Shown piece after piece: positions 1 to 13,053 of a stretch of DNA of 64,000 bases (within the stretch, counting starts at the first letter, position 1; each line of letters starts with the position of its first letter). The notes under the pieces were generated by a model. The model saw only the letters and a list, made by a program, of their open reading frames with translations, was not told where the DNA came from and searched no databases. The translations under genes were made by a program, and so were the position numbers. The stretch is from Atrichornis clamosus (lineage: Eukaryota > Chordata > Aves > Passeriformes > Menuridae): positions 35,874 through 99,873 of the forward strand of contig WBMZ01009041.1 in the NCBI GenBank assembly GCA_013400975.1. The letters run 5' to 3'.

Positions 1-182
1 TTTTCTTATGAAGGAAGGAAAACTAAAGATATAAGCAATATCAAAGAAATATATAACTTGCAGGCAAGTATAATCTGATAATCAGGAAACCTTGGACTTA
101 AGAAATTTACCTGAGCAAATATGTTACTCTAGGTTCCATGGTTAATATGAGTATTTTCTTTTCCCTGATAATGAAGGATAAC

Positions 183-427
183 CACATATACTTGTTTAAT
201 TTATGCATAAATTTGGCAAAGTAAAATAGATTTTGCTGTAAAAGCCTTGAAATAAATATGATTGTCCAGTGCAATTTTTATTTATCTTCTACTCAAGTTT
301 GCTCCCAAATCTGTAGTGGCTTCTGAAATAGAGTAGAAATATGCAATTTGAGCAAACATGTTCTTCTCCTGGAATGATAAGTGTTTCTGCAGATAGACCA
401 GAACCTTGAGCCCACCAGGCTGTGTAA
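183..427. repeat. Tandem duplication, copy 1 (245 bp unit)
   Basis: This is the first of two adjacent copies of a 245-bp unit. It begins CACATATACTTG and ends GGCTGTGTAA. Read base by base, the two copies show no difference. The unit has no recognisable transposon ends, no tail and no coding frame that makes sense. The bases flanking the array do not extend the match on either side, so the breakpoints are blunt at this resolution. It is either a very recent duplication or an assembly duplication. Confidence 0.93.
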
Positions 428-672
428 CACATATACTTGTTTAATTTATGCATAAATTTGGCAAAGTAAAATAGATTTTGCTGTAAAAGCCTTGAAATAA
501 ATATGATTGTCCAGTGCAATTTTTATTTATCTTCTACTCAAGTTTGCTCCCAAATCTGTAGTGGCTTCTGAAATAGAGTAGAAATATGCAATTTGAGCAA
601 ACATGTTCTTCTCCTGGAATGATAAGTGTTTCTGCAGATAGACCAGAACCTTGAGCCCACCAGGCTGTGTAA
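428..672. repeat. Tandem duplication, copy 2 (245 bp unit)
   Basis: This is the second copy, directly abutting copy 1 with an offset of 245 bases and no visible mismatch. After it the sequence continues ATGTGG, whereas copy 1 is followed by CACATA, which fixes the end of the repeat. An open frame on the minus strand crosses the copy junction, but it is a by-product of the repeat. Confidence 0.93.
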
Positions 673-748
673 ATGTGGTATTTCATGTGCTGATAATATA
701 CCTCTCCTGGAAAATGATACTATATCACTTTATTTCCTTTCACTGTAG

Positions 749-1132
749 AAAAAAGTGGTAGGAAATTTGGTTTCCAACAAATCTACAGTAGGAGCATTGG
801 GCCCACATAAACATGTAAAATCAGTCAATAGTGAATGTGACTTGAGATTTATACACCAGTCAGTCGCACCCAAAACCACAAAGTCTGAAGAAATTGTGGA
901 TGGCAATACAAGTACACAGCAAGGGAGCATGTCCAGGGATATGCTACTGTGTTATGTTCAGGCTCATTTCAAGGCACAGGAGAGAGATGTGGTGTCTGAG
1001 ATTAGTTATTCAAAGAAAGTTGTTGAGGGCAAAATGCAGTGGACATTCTGCTACTATTCTCTAATACCAATCTTTGTGAATAAAAATATATTTGCAATGA
1101 CAGCCCAGATGAAACACAGTTTTCCTGTCTAG
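749..1132 (+). other. Candidate coding exon, unrecognised (exon-like open frame)
   Basis: An AG preceded by a pyrimidine-rich run (TTTCCTTTCACTGTAG, ending at 748) looks like a splice acceptor. The frame beginning directly after it (AAA AAA GTG GTA) stays open for 128 codons to the stop at 1130-1132. The predicted peptide is mixed and soluble-looking, without low-complexity runs for most of its length. The final part (FVNKNIFAMTAQ...) looks less protein-like, so a real exon could stop earlier, for example at the GTGAAT near 1075. I do not recognise the protein. Frames of this length also arise by chance in 64 kb, and no neighbouring exon is apparent. It could be an exon of a large gene, a decayed exon, or noise. 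Confidence 0.25.
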
Positions 1133-4100
1133 TGAAAACTCAACTGGACAATAACAGTCCAAGTAACTGAATGGAAATTAGTTAATCTAAATATCATATG
1201 AGTTAAAAAAGTAAAGATCACCTCATAATTTTAATTGCTTGAGTAGCCATTACTCCTGGGACTAGTTCTAAAAACTGTAAGTAGAAAGTTTAATAAAAAG
1301 AGTAATAAAAGTTCAGAGACTGGATGTCACATCATGAAAATAGAAAAAAAAAATAATTGGAAAGCCCAGCACTAATGAACTACAAATTAATGATTAATCT
1401 GCTTATTTCAAGGCATTGAAATATTGGCTTGCTGTGACGTTTGCTATGGGATTAAATTGTTATAAATAATTTGAATAACTCAAAAGTGTAGTATTTATTT
1501 AAAGAGACATGAAAATGATAAAATCACATAGTGATAAATCTATCCTTTTATGATTTAGGAACATATGTTTATTCAGAATTACATCTGTCTAGCAAAAGAG
1601 TATTATGCAGTAAATTATACTAACTTTTGAAGTCTGAATTTTGAGTGTAGGAGAAAAATTCCCTATATTAAGTATTATTACTGTGTGCAGATTTTCAATA
1701 CATTAAATATTTATGTCAAATGGATTTCTAAAAATTAAAAATTAACTTCTAGCACTTATGAGCTTATGAATAAAATCTTTCAGAGAAAATGTGGACATTT
1801 TTTCTTCCCTTACAAGGGGTAGTCCTGAGATAAAAGCATCTTGTGAAATCTCTCAGAAAAAAGGAGAAATAGAGCAAAAAGACCAGAAATATTGAAATAT
1901 CAAAACAAGATTTGAATTTCAAAATTTGTAATGTGTAGTTTTTATGTGGGTATATAGGAGTGCAAGTATCTGCTAATTACATTTCATCTGGTAAAATGCA
2001 CTTTTAGACATATAGGCTGTACTACATTAATTAAAAACTTTTAATGCCATTTGTGCAATATAGGAAAGACCTAAGGATGTGAATTACTTATCTGCTTGCC
2101 TTTGATACTTCTTGATACTGCTAGACTGGGTGGAAAAGTGACTTCAAACTGAGTAGAAGCTAGTTAACATGGTTCAAAAATATCACCCATTCTTATCTAC
2201 CACTCTGGTGTGGCCTTCTGTCCTGTTATTATCTTTTATATTGTTTATTAGCTGTAACACAGTTGCTGAAAAAATCTGCTTTGTTTCCTGTTCAACCTTT
2301 AGGAAAATATAAGTGTGTAGTATGTGATGCATGTCCTGTCAGAAGTGCGTTCCCACAATCTGTCATCATATCATTGTCTTGCTTTGGCTTTAACAGAGTT
2401 AATACTTACGTGTCTAGCCGGTCTTAATCCTGTAATTGCACCTGCTCTTGCAACTGGCTAACCAGGATATTCCTAGAAAGTGCTTTTCATCTATGGCCAT
2501 CTCATGAGAGTATCAGTTTGCTGCAACACAGCTATTGTTGTACCATTTTGCAGATCAATGAACTGAGCCATAAAAAAAAGTGACATAATGTACCAAAAGT
2601 CAGATGTGAGTAGCAGTGGCAGAACTGAAAACAAAATTCCAGATTCCAGTGCTAAAAACTCAATCACTGTGAAAAAGATCTTTCCAGTGGAGGAGGGTGC
2701 AATGAACTTACATGGAATTTATGGGGAAAAAAAAAGTGGAAAAGATGCTTCGTAGTCTAAATTAATAATAATTCAGGTCTCTCCTGTTACATATAGAGGA
2801 GCTCCTTTATGCCATTTTAAACTACATATATTTATCAATGTGTGTAAACTCTATCAGATATATATATACATATATATATATAAAAATATATAAAAATATA
2901 TAATGTATGTGTGGTTGTGTGTTTGCTTATATATATATACTTGCATCCTAGAACAACTGTGTTTATTGCACTTTTGTTTGTCATGGATATATGGCTTGGA
3001 AGTTACTAAGACTAGAAATGAGGGGTGACTACCATATCATAAATAAGAGACGTGTTTATTTGAGTGGGGAAGGCTGTTATTTGCTGTAACTGAATGGCAG
3101 TTCAGGTGCAGTGAAAAGAAATTTACAGAAGAAAGTTTTAGCACAAGTAGAAAGAATTATCCAAGTATTCAGTCTTGATACAGAAGGTCATGAAAACACA
3201 GAACAGAAATGGCACAGGCAATGTCAATATTTATTTTTGCACTCCTGGTATTATAAGATGTGAAAGTAGTGGCAGGGACAGCAGCCTCAAGACAGTTATA
3301 TGAAGAATTGCCTGGTAATAGATTATCTACTCACACTCTAAGATACTGATATATATGGATACAGTGCTCCATTTTATTTAATCTGTTTCAAGTGTTTGAA
3401 GCAGGTAGGTGACATTATTCATTTTTGAGAGTGTCCTTGTAGTTTATTGGTACTTATTTTAATATAGTTTGAGAATGTAATACACTATAAATTCTCTCCA
3501 GAGGTTAAAAAGCCCACAAAGGTGATATACACAAGGGGATTTTGTTGGGTTTTTTTTTCAATTTTCAGAACAATAGTAGTTTGATTATGGCCTTAGTCTA
3601 TTTTAGCAGAGAACACTGCAGGGTGAATCTTTATGGGCTAATATTTGTCTTCTTGTCATGTTTTGGAAAGGGTTCATAGACTGCTATTAATATCTGCTTT
3701 CCTGTTCATGTGTGGTCTGTATAGCTAGCTGGACAATTACCTCAAGTCATTGTGCAGATTTAAATACCTCTCTAAGTGTACTTGTCTCACTCTGCAGAGT
3801 GTACTTTAGGACAGATTACCCATACTCCAAGCTTCCTAATTATGACCCTATTCATCTCCTGCTTGGAATAATCATAGTTGGGCAAGAAAAAAAATTATGT
3901 TAGGTATTAGCAGGTTATAAATTTTCAGTTAGCTTCTGCAATTGGTTTTCTCTTTCTAGGGAAGCAAATAATACTCAGGATGCACTCTTTTCTTTTTTTT
4001 TTTCTTTTTCTTCTCCCACTTGTTATGTTTGTCTCTTCTCAGTGCCCCTTCTAATCTAAGCCATCAACAATGTCCAGATGCTTGTGTCTTGCACACACCT

Positions 4101-6940
4101 CAGCCTTGCCTCATGCCCTTTTCTCCAAAGACATTGCTTATCCATCATCTTCTCTCCCTGATTTCTTCAGTTCATGTGTGAGTGTTTCCCTTTCACTTGT
4201 ACCTTTCTGCTTCCTAATGTCTATTCCTGTTTATTCATGGTATTTTGTGACAAGCTGCTAGCTTGTGCCTCATGTGATTGATTGACTGACAGCAGGGACT
4301 ATGCTTTGCTTCCTGCAATCACTTGTTTCTGGCTCCCTATTTCATTAATTACTAATTCATTGTCAGGGAGAAGGTAGCTCAGATGGCTTTCTTCCCTGTT
4401 TTTTAATGTGCTCAACTTCTTCTAGGCCTCTATAAGGCCCTTTTTCTAGAAAGCCAATGTTCACTATTTAAGAATTGATTCCAAGTTCCTGCAACTTTTC
4501 ATTATCACTGTCTGGAGATTTAATTTTGGTTTTAAAAAAAGAGACAGTGAAGACCTCCACAGCTTTAACTGTAAATAATTGCAGTTCCAGTACATTACAA
4601 GGTTAACTATACATTAATGGATTAATGATGATCTACACCAGACAGGATTCTGGCCCCTACGAGATGACTTTAAATGAAGTGTGCTTAGAAATGTGTATCT
4701 GTAGCTCTTGCAGTGTCCTTTTGCTGAGATTATTTCTCAGATCTCACAGTCTGTTCTGAGTCCCAGCGTAAAACATCCCACCACGAGTCAAATTTTCTTG
4801 TAGATCAAGTGTTCTGAGTGGATTTAGAGGAAAGGACTTTTGTTGATAAGAATTTCAGAGTGGTTGGACTGTTAGAGTTTCTGTAGATCCTGCTAATGTT
4901 ATCAGTAATTCCCTAGTCTACTGCAAAACCAATATATTTTCCCAAGTTCTGAAAGTGACTAAGTGCCTAACTAAAGGTTGTAAATGGCATTGTAATTTCC
5001 TTGGACCTTGATCACTATTCACATGATCATCATCCATTTGTTTTTATCGCTTTCTGCCAACCCTAATTTCCAGGGCTGCAAATATTTTTTAAATTTTTTT
5101 AAATAGTAGGTAAAACTTCCAAGTACTTGTATACTCCTTAATGAAAAAGTGGATAATGGATTTTCTCACTTAATGCCATACTCAGTTAATGAGAATGAAA
5201 TCTCTATGGGTACATATCCTTTGAATAGTACCATCTACAAGTTACCCCTTTCTGAAACTGATGTTCCTGCCATTCTTCAGTCTGTAGTTCCATACAGTGA
5301 AGCAGAGGGCACATAATCTATTGTGTTTCTCCAATCTAAATTTTCACTTTATGATAGTCTTCTTCGGAGCTTTGCTGCTATAGAACTTGGAGCAAATAAT
5401 GGAACATGTGCTTAAGCAAATTCTTTCAAAAACTGTTTTACAAAGGCCTCTCTCAGATCATTGAGAAGTTCATTGTGGAAATTCACAGTTGAAAATCAGT
5501 GTGCACCTGTGATCAGTGTTCTTTGGGGTGATGGACAAGACTGATAAACTAGCTCAAGAAAAGTCATCTAAAGCACTGGGATCCTCTCAGTTCATCCTAG
5601 AAAGTTGCATATTTGATTTCTGCTCGTCTGTCTTTACTACTTGTTCTGAAAAATTGAAAAGTATTTTGTATGCAGAAGAAATGCTGGATCCTCTTCACAG
5701 CCTTACTAGATAGAAACATATGTATTGCCTTACAGTTGTTTGAAATGTTTTGAATGAGACTTATGTCCAAGAAGGACTTTTCAAGGAAGTCAGAATAGTC
5801 AAAGCACTGTAATGTCAATTGGAAACTGTCATCTTCTGGAGAAAATATTCGTGCTAATCCCATTTATGTTAAGTCTGTTTTCATTTACATTTCCTGGTTT
5901 AGGTTCATTCTTGTAATATATACACTGCTAACTGCTATTTCCTTTTTGATTCTGTATAGGGAGCCCTTTGAATTTCCTGTTCTAGGAAATATTTTTTCCA
6001 GTTACTTTAACATAGAATTTTTTTGTTTGTTTTTGTATTGTGTAACATGGAGTAAAAGGTTTCAGATAGCATTTTGAATCGGCTTTGATTGAAAACTTTT
6101 GTGGTTTGAGTTATTTGGTTTGGTTTAGTTTGTTTGTTTGGGATTTTTTAATGTGTAATAAACAGCAGAGGCTTGCAAATCCTTACTTTATTTAGGTACT
6201 AATTCTATTTAAATTTCTATCAGAGGGAAATTTGTGATTTATACCTAAATTTGGATTTAAGCATCTATCCTGAACATGAATGGGATGTTTCCTTCAGGGA
6301 GAAAAGCACTGCAAATTTAATACAAATAATGGAAATAAATTTTAGACGAAGTGTTGGTGAGAATAAACAGAGCCTTTTAATTTCTTTGAATTAAGTTTGA
6401 ATAAATTTAACTTACAGCCTTATAGCGAAGATAACATCATAGGTACCTTGCTGCATTTTTTCAATAAGTGTAGCATTTTTCAGCAATTCATTCCTGGTTA
6501 TGAAGACACATTCTGCATCTTCCAGATGCATCCTCGTTGTAATGTGCCTTATGATATTTTATCCCTTGAAATTTCAGGAAATTTGCAGATGCAGAAAATT
6601 TAGATGAGAATTAAGAAGATAAGCACCCAGGTCTTTGATACTGGTTCAAATTAAGTATTTCATCCCTTGATAGTTTGACTACTGATGGTTTCAATCAACA
6701 GTTTCAAACATTCCCCACTTTGTTTTAAAAGTAACTAATGGGAAGAAAACTTGTCTACTATTGGCAGCCCTCTCTGTTTCTGTGTATCTTACTACAGTGA
6801 CCTCTGATCCAAGGAGATTGTTGACTACTACTTTGTTAACAAAATAAAATACTGAGTCATGAACGGCCATTAATCCAAATCATGCACTTTTCTGCATAGC
6901 TTTGCCGATCTCCTTTATCTCTTTACATGATAGGGAGGGT
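1133..6940. other. Unannotated AT-rich stretch
   Basis: No gene, RNA gene or recognisable transposon is seen here. The content is AT-rich unique-looking DNA with scattered homopolymer runs, an (AT)n tract near 2857-2902 and a T/C-rich run near 3988-4016. Open frames of 60-90 codons on both strands overlap each other and look random. Old, diverged repeats could be present below what the eye can detect. Confidence 0.6.
2857..2902. repeat. (AT)n simple repeat
   Basis: Alternating AT with a few interruptions, grading into ATAAAAATAT units. A second short (AT) run lies at about 2929-2938. No function is implied. Confidence 0.85.
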
Positions 6941-6942
6941 TA

Positions 6943-7055
6943 AGGGCTCTGAGCAACTTGACCTAGTGGAAGGTGTCCCTGCCCACAGCAGGGGTTTCGA
7001 ACTAGAAGATCTTCAAGGTGCCTTCCAACCCAAACCATTCTATGACTCTGTGATA
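6943..7055 (+). mobile_element. CR1 LINE 3' end fragment
   Basis: The segment matches the last ~110 bases of avian CR1. It has a GAGCAACTTGACCTAGTGGAAG block, then a GTGTCCCTGCCCACAGCAGG block, and ends CCAACCCAAACCATTCTATG plus a GACTCTGTGA tail. It is a severely 5'-truncated, non-autonomous copy on the plus strand. Confidence 0.9.
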
Positions 7056-7397
7056 ACCTGCAAACAGTTATAGCCTTCTCTTATGCAGTGATATTAGCCC
7101 ATGCTTAGTAACACCTTTCCATGATTCTGATTAACATTCTATTGCTCTTTTCTTCATTAGTTCTCTGAAAATAAATATGAAGAAATCGTCTTTCCTATCC
7201 TGAAGCAAATGGCTTCAGATCAGATGTCTAACTGAAGCTGGCTTATAGCAGTTACCGTTGACATGAGTTACAGCTAAAGAATGCCAGTAAGATAACTTAA
7301 AAGGTAAAATCCAGGTTTTCAAATGTGTTATTGACGTAATGAAAATTACTGGCCCTCCTGAAGCTACAGCAGAGTCAGCAATATGTGCTTGCAGCAC

Positions 7398-8028
7398 AGA
7401 ATGCCAGCCATATCCTGGGCTGCACAAAAAGAAGTGTGACCAGCCAGTCAAGGGAGTTGATCGTCCCGCTCTACTCTCTCTACTTTGGAGAGACCCCGCC
7501 TGAATCCAGATCTGGGGCCCCAGTGAAAGGAGGACACAAAGGCACTAGTCTGGGTCCACAAGAGGGACAATGGTCAGAGTTCTGGAGCACGTCTCCCATG
7601 AAGAAAGTGAGAGGATTGCGTTTATTCAGTCTGGAGAAGAGGAGGCTTCAGGGAGGCCTTATTGCAGTTTTTCAATATATAAAGGAGACATGAGGAAAAA
7701 AAAACCCCAATAACAACAAAAAACAAACAAGCAAACAAGCAAACAAACAAAACACTAAGAAAAACTATTTACCAAGGCCTCTAGTGACAGGACCAGGGAC
7801 CACAATTTTAAACTGAAAGATGGCAAATTTAGATAGGACATAAAGAAAAATCCGAGACATTGTCAATGATCAGAGACATTGTGAATGCCTCATTATTGCA
7901 AACAGCAAGGTCAGGTTAGATGGAACATTGAGCAACATGATCTACTGAAACATATTCCTCCTGTGGTGAGAGGGTTGGGCTAGATGATCTTCAAGGGTCC
8001 CTTTCAACCCAAACCATTCTATGATTCA
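7398..8028 (+). mobile_element. CR1 LINE fragment (end of ORF2 and 3' UTR)
   Basis: Plus-strand CR1 begins around ATCCTGGGCTGCACAAAAAG, which corresponds to the C-terminal part of CR1 ORF2. It runs through the CTGGAGAAGAGGAGGCT block and ends CAACCCAAACCATTCTATGA. The frame is open from about 7385 to 7693 but is only a decayed piece of the LINE polyprotein, with no catalytic part. An A/C-rich insertion (about 7690-7756) interrupts it. It lies about 340 bases downstream of another CR1 tail in the same orientation. Confidence 0.9.
7690..7756. repeat. A-rich (CAAA)n-like simple repeat inside CR1
   Basis: A run of A followed by CAACAAAAAACAAACAAGCAA-type units. It sits between two CR1 blocks that are contiguous in the usual element, so it arose by expansion or insertion after the CR1 landed. 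Confidence 0.75.
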
Positions 8029-11000
8029 GTAAAAAGAATGCTTCCAAGAAGGCATTTTTTATATTGTAGACTGAAATATCTGTTTGTAGTTATCTCGCCT
8101 AGAGCGTTCTGAAAAGTGACCAATATGTTTGCTTATCCATTCAGCTATATTTTATAAAAAGTATTATCTTCAAAACAAAACAACACAAAATCTAGAGAAG
8201 CCCTTAATTGACCTAGGAAATACCTCTGTTACTCTTGAACTGAAAATCCCTGAAATGGAGGAGGACTTTGACTAATTTACAGTTTGTTGCATCTTTTTGG
8301 TTTAGTTGCTCCTAGTGAATAGCTGTCAATTCCTTTTATCTTCCAGTAAAGAATCTCTCAACTATGGTAATGTTAATGGATGTAGAGCTGGCTTTCCATG
8401 AACTGCAATAGCATGCTGCCTTTACATAACTGAGAACTATTAACTTAAAATACTTGGCATTCCATAACCCATGTGTGCAATACTGGGAAGGTAGCTCTAG
8501 GTTGTTGCTCCAGCTTCAGGTCTGATGGCAGTTAACAGAGATGTGCAGAGCATGAAGACAGGCATATCATCCATAATTACAGTGGTGTCATAGTTCAGTT
8601 CTCCAGGGATTGCTTTCTACCTTCCTCACATAACTATGAAAGTATTTTGGAAAATAATCCTGTACTTTACTGCTTGGCAAGAAGAATTAGAGTCTCTGAC
8701 TAAAAATAGTCTTACTTCTTATCTTCTTTTAATGTAAAACACACAGTTCGGTCAAGATGTATGCAAAGATCCTTCTTCCTCGCCAGATGTAATCATGTCG
8801 TACGTTCTCTTTCAACAAGCATAGCAACTTAAATCCTCTGTTGTGAGGGCTAGGATATATAGGAAATTCACTGATTTATTCTGTTTACTGTACAGATCAC
8901 AAGGCACAACACAGTTCTGTAAGTCAAGTGTTCCATCCTCTTCCTCCAATGATAATGGGAACTCTGTGTACCACATTTCTAAAGGCTGTCTTTGTGACAG
9001 TTAGAGAGGGGAAATCTCAAAGTACAGTATGAGCAGAGAATTTCTTTTCAAAATCAATTATTTGCCTCTTTTGAAATAAAGTGAAGGCGGATGCTTAAGG
9101 TTTTTTGGCTTGGTATAGTTTGGGACTTTTCGTCTATGCAAGTGTCTTTCTGAACCTTTAGGTTTCCAAAGTCTTTAATATCATAGCACCATCAAATCAC
9201 TGAATGGCTTGGGTTGGTCTAGACCTCAAGGATCATCTAGTATAACTGGGTTGTAAGTGCCACACTGGCATGTAAATGTCATTGGCTTGCAAATGACACT
9301 AGTTTATGAGCTTGGACTTTTTTATTACTTTTTCTTTCCTCGTGAAAGTATCCCCATTTCAAATGTTCAGAAGGCTGTCGGCACTCTTGCACTTCATTAT
9401 GCAGATATAATCAAAGCCAAGATTTATAACCATAATCCACCGCTTCTATCCAAAAGAGAATTATTATTGCAATCACCACTCCATTCCCCATGTACAGATA
9501 TCATAACTTTAATCCAAGTTAATAAAACTTCTCATCTGTAGAATGAGACTAGTAGACTACTTTCACATAATATTAGAGGATTTAAAACAAATGAGAAAAT
9601 ATGCACAACTGAATCCTCCTGGCACTTTAAGCCACCAGAAAGCACTTACCTGAGGTATTTTGATGTTCTTCTCAAACCCTGCATTTAGCTATAAATATCA
9701 CTTTATAGTTTAATAGGACTTCAAAAGCAAATACGAGCAACATAGTCCAAGAAGGGATTCAGGATCCAAGTAATTTATTGGATTTTTTTTTTCTTTTCTT
9801 TGTTAAAGAATTATATAAGAGGGTTTTTAAAGTCAAATACTACTTCATTACCATGTGTGTGACATGCTAATAGTCAACTAGTTTCTTTTTCTGTGCTGAT
9901 CTGCATAATTTCTGTGGGCCCTCTGTAATTTTGTCAGGCCATGGAGATTTTTTATTTTCTAGAGAAAAATCGAGTTATTGTATTTTGAATGGAAGCACAC
10001 TGGAAAAAAACTAGGTGGGGTGAATGGTATTGAATACTATTCTTCCACCTGGAGAGTGGGAAAAGATTTTAACTTTTTCAAGAAATACAAGTGTGGCACT
10101 TCTGGAAGACTAATATATTGATAGCAAATCTGCATGAAATAATCTCTTCCTTACATTTTATAATTCTTACATGAGCAAATGAAACAGGCAAAATATGGCT
10201 GTAGCGTTTCTGATGGAGAAACCTCAGGCCTGACACTTATTTTCCAGCTCTGCTGCTGGCCACAGGCTGAATGCTCCTCAGCTCCTTTTCCTTGGTTCCT
10301 TCACAGTCATCTTCTGTGCCTATTGTGTCATGCTTTGACATAATATTGTCTTGGGTTTTGTGTCCCTCTGGAACAAATGATGGGTAAGAATGGTAGAGTA
10401 AGACTGGTTGCCATGAGCAAGTTTTTGAAATATATGTAGATGCAAAGGGTAATTACTTAGGTAGCGCCCTTGAAGTGTATTTGCTACTAGACCATCTTGT
10501 AATTTTTTTTTTTTAATCATACTAGTTTATGTCTTGTTGCTGTGGGGTTTTTTTTTCTTCCAGCCAGTATTGCTGTTTTGTTCTCATCTTAGATAGCTGT
10601 CAGACCTCTGCTACCAGTATCTGAGTTCCTCCTATCTTTACTGTATTTCCCTCCTAATTGCAGTCATGTCATGCTATTGCCTGTACTGAGACAAAATAAG
10701 ACACTAACTTACCCCTGTACGGTTGCAGATATGTTAATGTTAGAGTGGGAACTGAAGCTTATGCTCACACATTCTTCACTGCGCATTGTTACTTTGTATC
10801 TTATGTATGTAGATAAGCTACCACTGCTTATCTACAACACCTTGAGGGTGTCAAGGGAAGTCACTAGCCTGTTCCTTCTGGAAGAAGAAACCCCTCTATT
10901 AACAATCCAGTCTGAATAAAATATGTTTCTTCTTTACCCCTGCACTCTCCTTGAGGAGCTGAATATGCAGGTGTTTTATAACATGCTTCCTACAAAAGAA

Positions 11001-13049
11001 AAACAGTGTAAAGAAAATGTTCATATTACTTTTTCAATAGTGTAAAAATTCTCCCCAATTATTCTGGAGAATGAAAATAATTGTGTCTGAAATATGAACT
11101 GGAGATTCAAGAAAGTTTGGCTTTCTTTGCTATATTTGATGATCTATAAATAGTTTGTCATAAGTTACCTAACAACAATTTTTTTCTCCTTTTACATTCA
11201 TTAGCAATGTCAACACTGTGCTTCTTTTGGGCTTCAGTTCAGTGAATCAACTCCTGCTTAAGGACATTTATGAGTGTACATAATAGTAACTAAAGTCAAT
11301 TGGAACCAAGCAGGTACTTAACTACTTATTCAAAAATAAGATTTTCCTTTATCCCTACAATTGATATACTCTTCCCTTTGAGTTGAAGAAAAGGATTACA
11401 GTGCCTCAGTTTCAGCCTCTGTGATTATCAGTGTCTACAGATCCCGTTAAGTGGCATCAGCTTTGAGAAAAGTCAGCCAAGGTATTTCAAAGATAGAATT
11501 CAGTGGCAAATTCCAGAGCAGAATTAAAATAGAATATTAAAAGAGAGAAAAAAATGTTCTCTTTGAACCATCACAGTTCGTTTAAATAATAATTCTGATC
11601 TTGCCTAGTGTCTTAGGAGCCTTATTAACATGCAATTTTCTTTGCTTCTATTTAATTTCACCATGTGGTATTTCTAAGTCTTCTATGGGTTAGACAGAAG
11701 ACAGTGTTGCACAAATTCTTTTAAAAGCATGATGATGTAAGAAAGAGATATAAGGATGAAAAATTGCAGGAGTTGAAGGAAAAAGCTGAGAACCCTAGGA
11801 ATGAAAGAGTAAGAGTGATTACCAGAGGAATTAGTTTAAGTAGGATAAAAAGGAAAAAATCAAGTTCTGTTTTCTGCCCACTCTTTTCTTTAATAAATAT
11901 TTATGCATTTTTCTCAATTTCCATAGAGATAATATCCAAGCATCCAGATGTAACAGCTGACATTTAGAAGAGTTGTTGTTAGCAGCCCCCTACTTCTTAA
12001 TTCATCAGAATTAGTGTCCTTGAAGTATTCCAATGTACAAGAATCATTTTAGGATACATGATCACCTTGAATTCTTTTTATGTGCTTTATAAATTATTGC
12101 TGAAAGAAATAATGATGATCTGTAAAGTTATCTCACTTCAGCATTTCTGTGTGGAACATTTGAAGCAAGTATATAAGTATTAAACAGTATCCCTCTACTA
12201 TGACTTTTTTTCCTTTAAATAGGAATTAATTACTGTTACCTTAATTTTGTTTTCTTCAGCATGATCCATGATGGCAAATAAACCAAATATCATTTTGTAA
12301 TATGATCACTCAGTTTGCTCCCTGTATAATAAATTGTGCCTTCAGAACTCTTGGAGTCCATGTCAGTCTAGTTAAGCCCCTGAACCACCTAGTGGAGACT
12401 CATTTACTAGTCTAGTGTGGACTTATTTATTAGTGTACTCTGGTGCTTATGCTGCTCTAATTTATATGAGCTAATTCTCTTAAAATAAACTAATTCCAAA
12501 TTAGATAAACCTTCTGTACCACAGATGGCACTAATTTGACTGTGTTTTGTTTTTTTAATATAATATGTCTGTGCTGAGAAATCCTATGTAACCACAATAA
12601 ATGACAATCTATAAGTGGCTTTTCAAGGTGTCTAACAAAGGAGGTAGACTCTGAATGTTTGTACACTTCAGAGTGACACCTCCTTGCATTTGCATTTGAA
12701 ATAAAAATTAAACAATATCAGTAAATAAGAAATGAAATAATTCAACACCATTCCCCCTTTTATCTAAAAGCATTCCATAAGGGGGTTTTTAGGTTTTAAG
12801 AAACAAGTCCAATTTTCTGTTCACTAAGAAGAGCGGCTGGTTGGCCAAAAAACTATATGAGAGATTCATCTCCAACATAAACCTAAAGGTTTTTATATTT
12901 AAAAGCACCCCAAACCCCCAAAGCATAGTCTATATGCTCTATTAAGCGATGTCAACCTCTTTTGTAACATCTGAGGAACAGAAATTGGCATATTGTGCAC
13001 TTGTATTTTCTTTTTTTTCTGTTGGTCTGTATTATTCTACAGCATTATT
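8029..13049. other. Unannotated AT-rich stretch
   Basis: Apart from a small CR1 piece at 9178-9250, I see no gene or recognisable mobile element. Homopolymer T runs occur near 9787 and 10503. The open frames (62-94 codons) lack domains or convincing splice context. Confidence 0.55.
9178..9250 (-). mobile_element. CR1 LINE 3' end remnant
   Basis: The reverse complement of a CR1 3' end is visible as ATCACTGAATGGCTTGGGTTGG followed by CCTCAAGGATCATCTAGTATAACTGG. It is short and diverged. The element reads on the minus strand with its tail toward low coordinates. Confidence 0.75.
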
Positions 13050-13053
13050 TTAC

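Noticed and set aside
5516..5863. Overlapping open frames on both strands (65 and 88 codons)
   Set aside because: They are the same DNA read both ways, with no splice context or domain.
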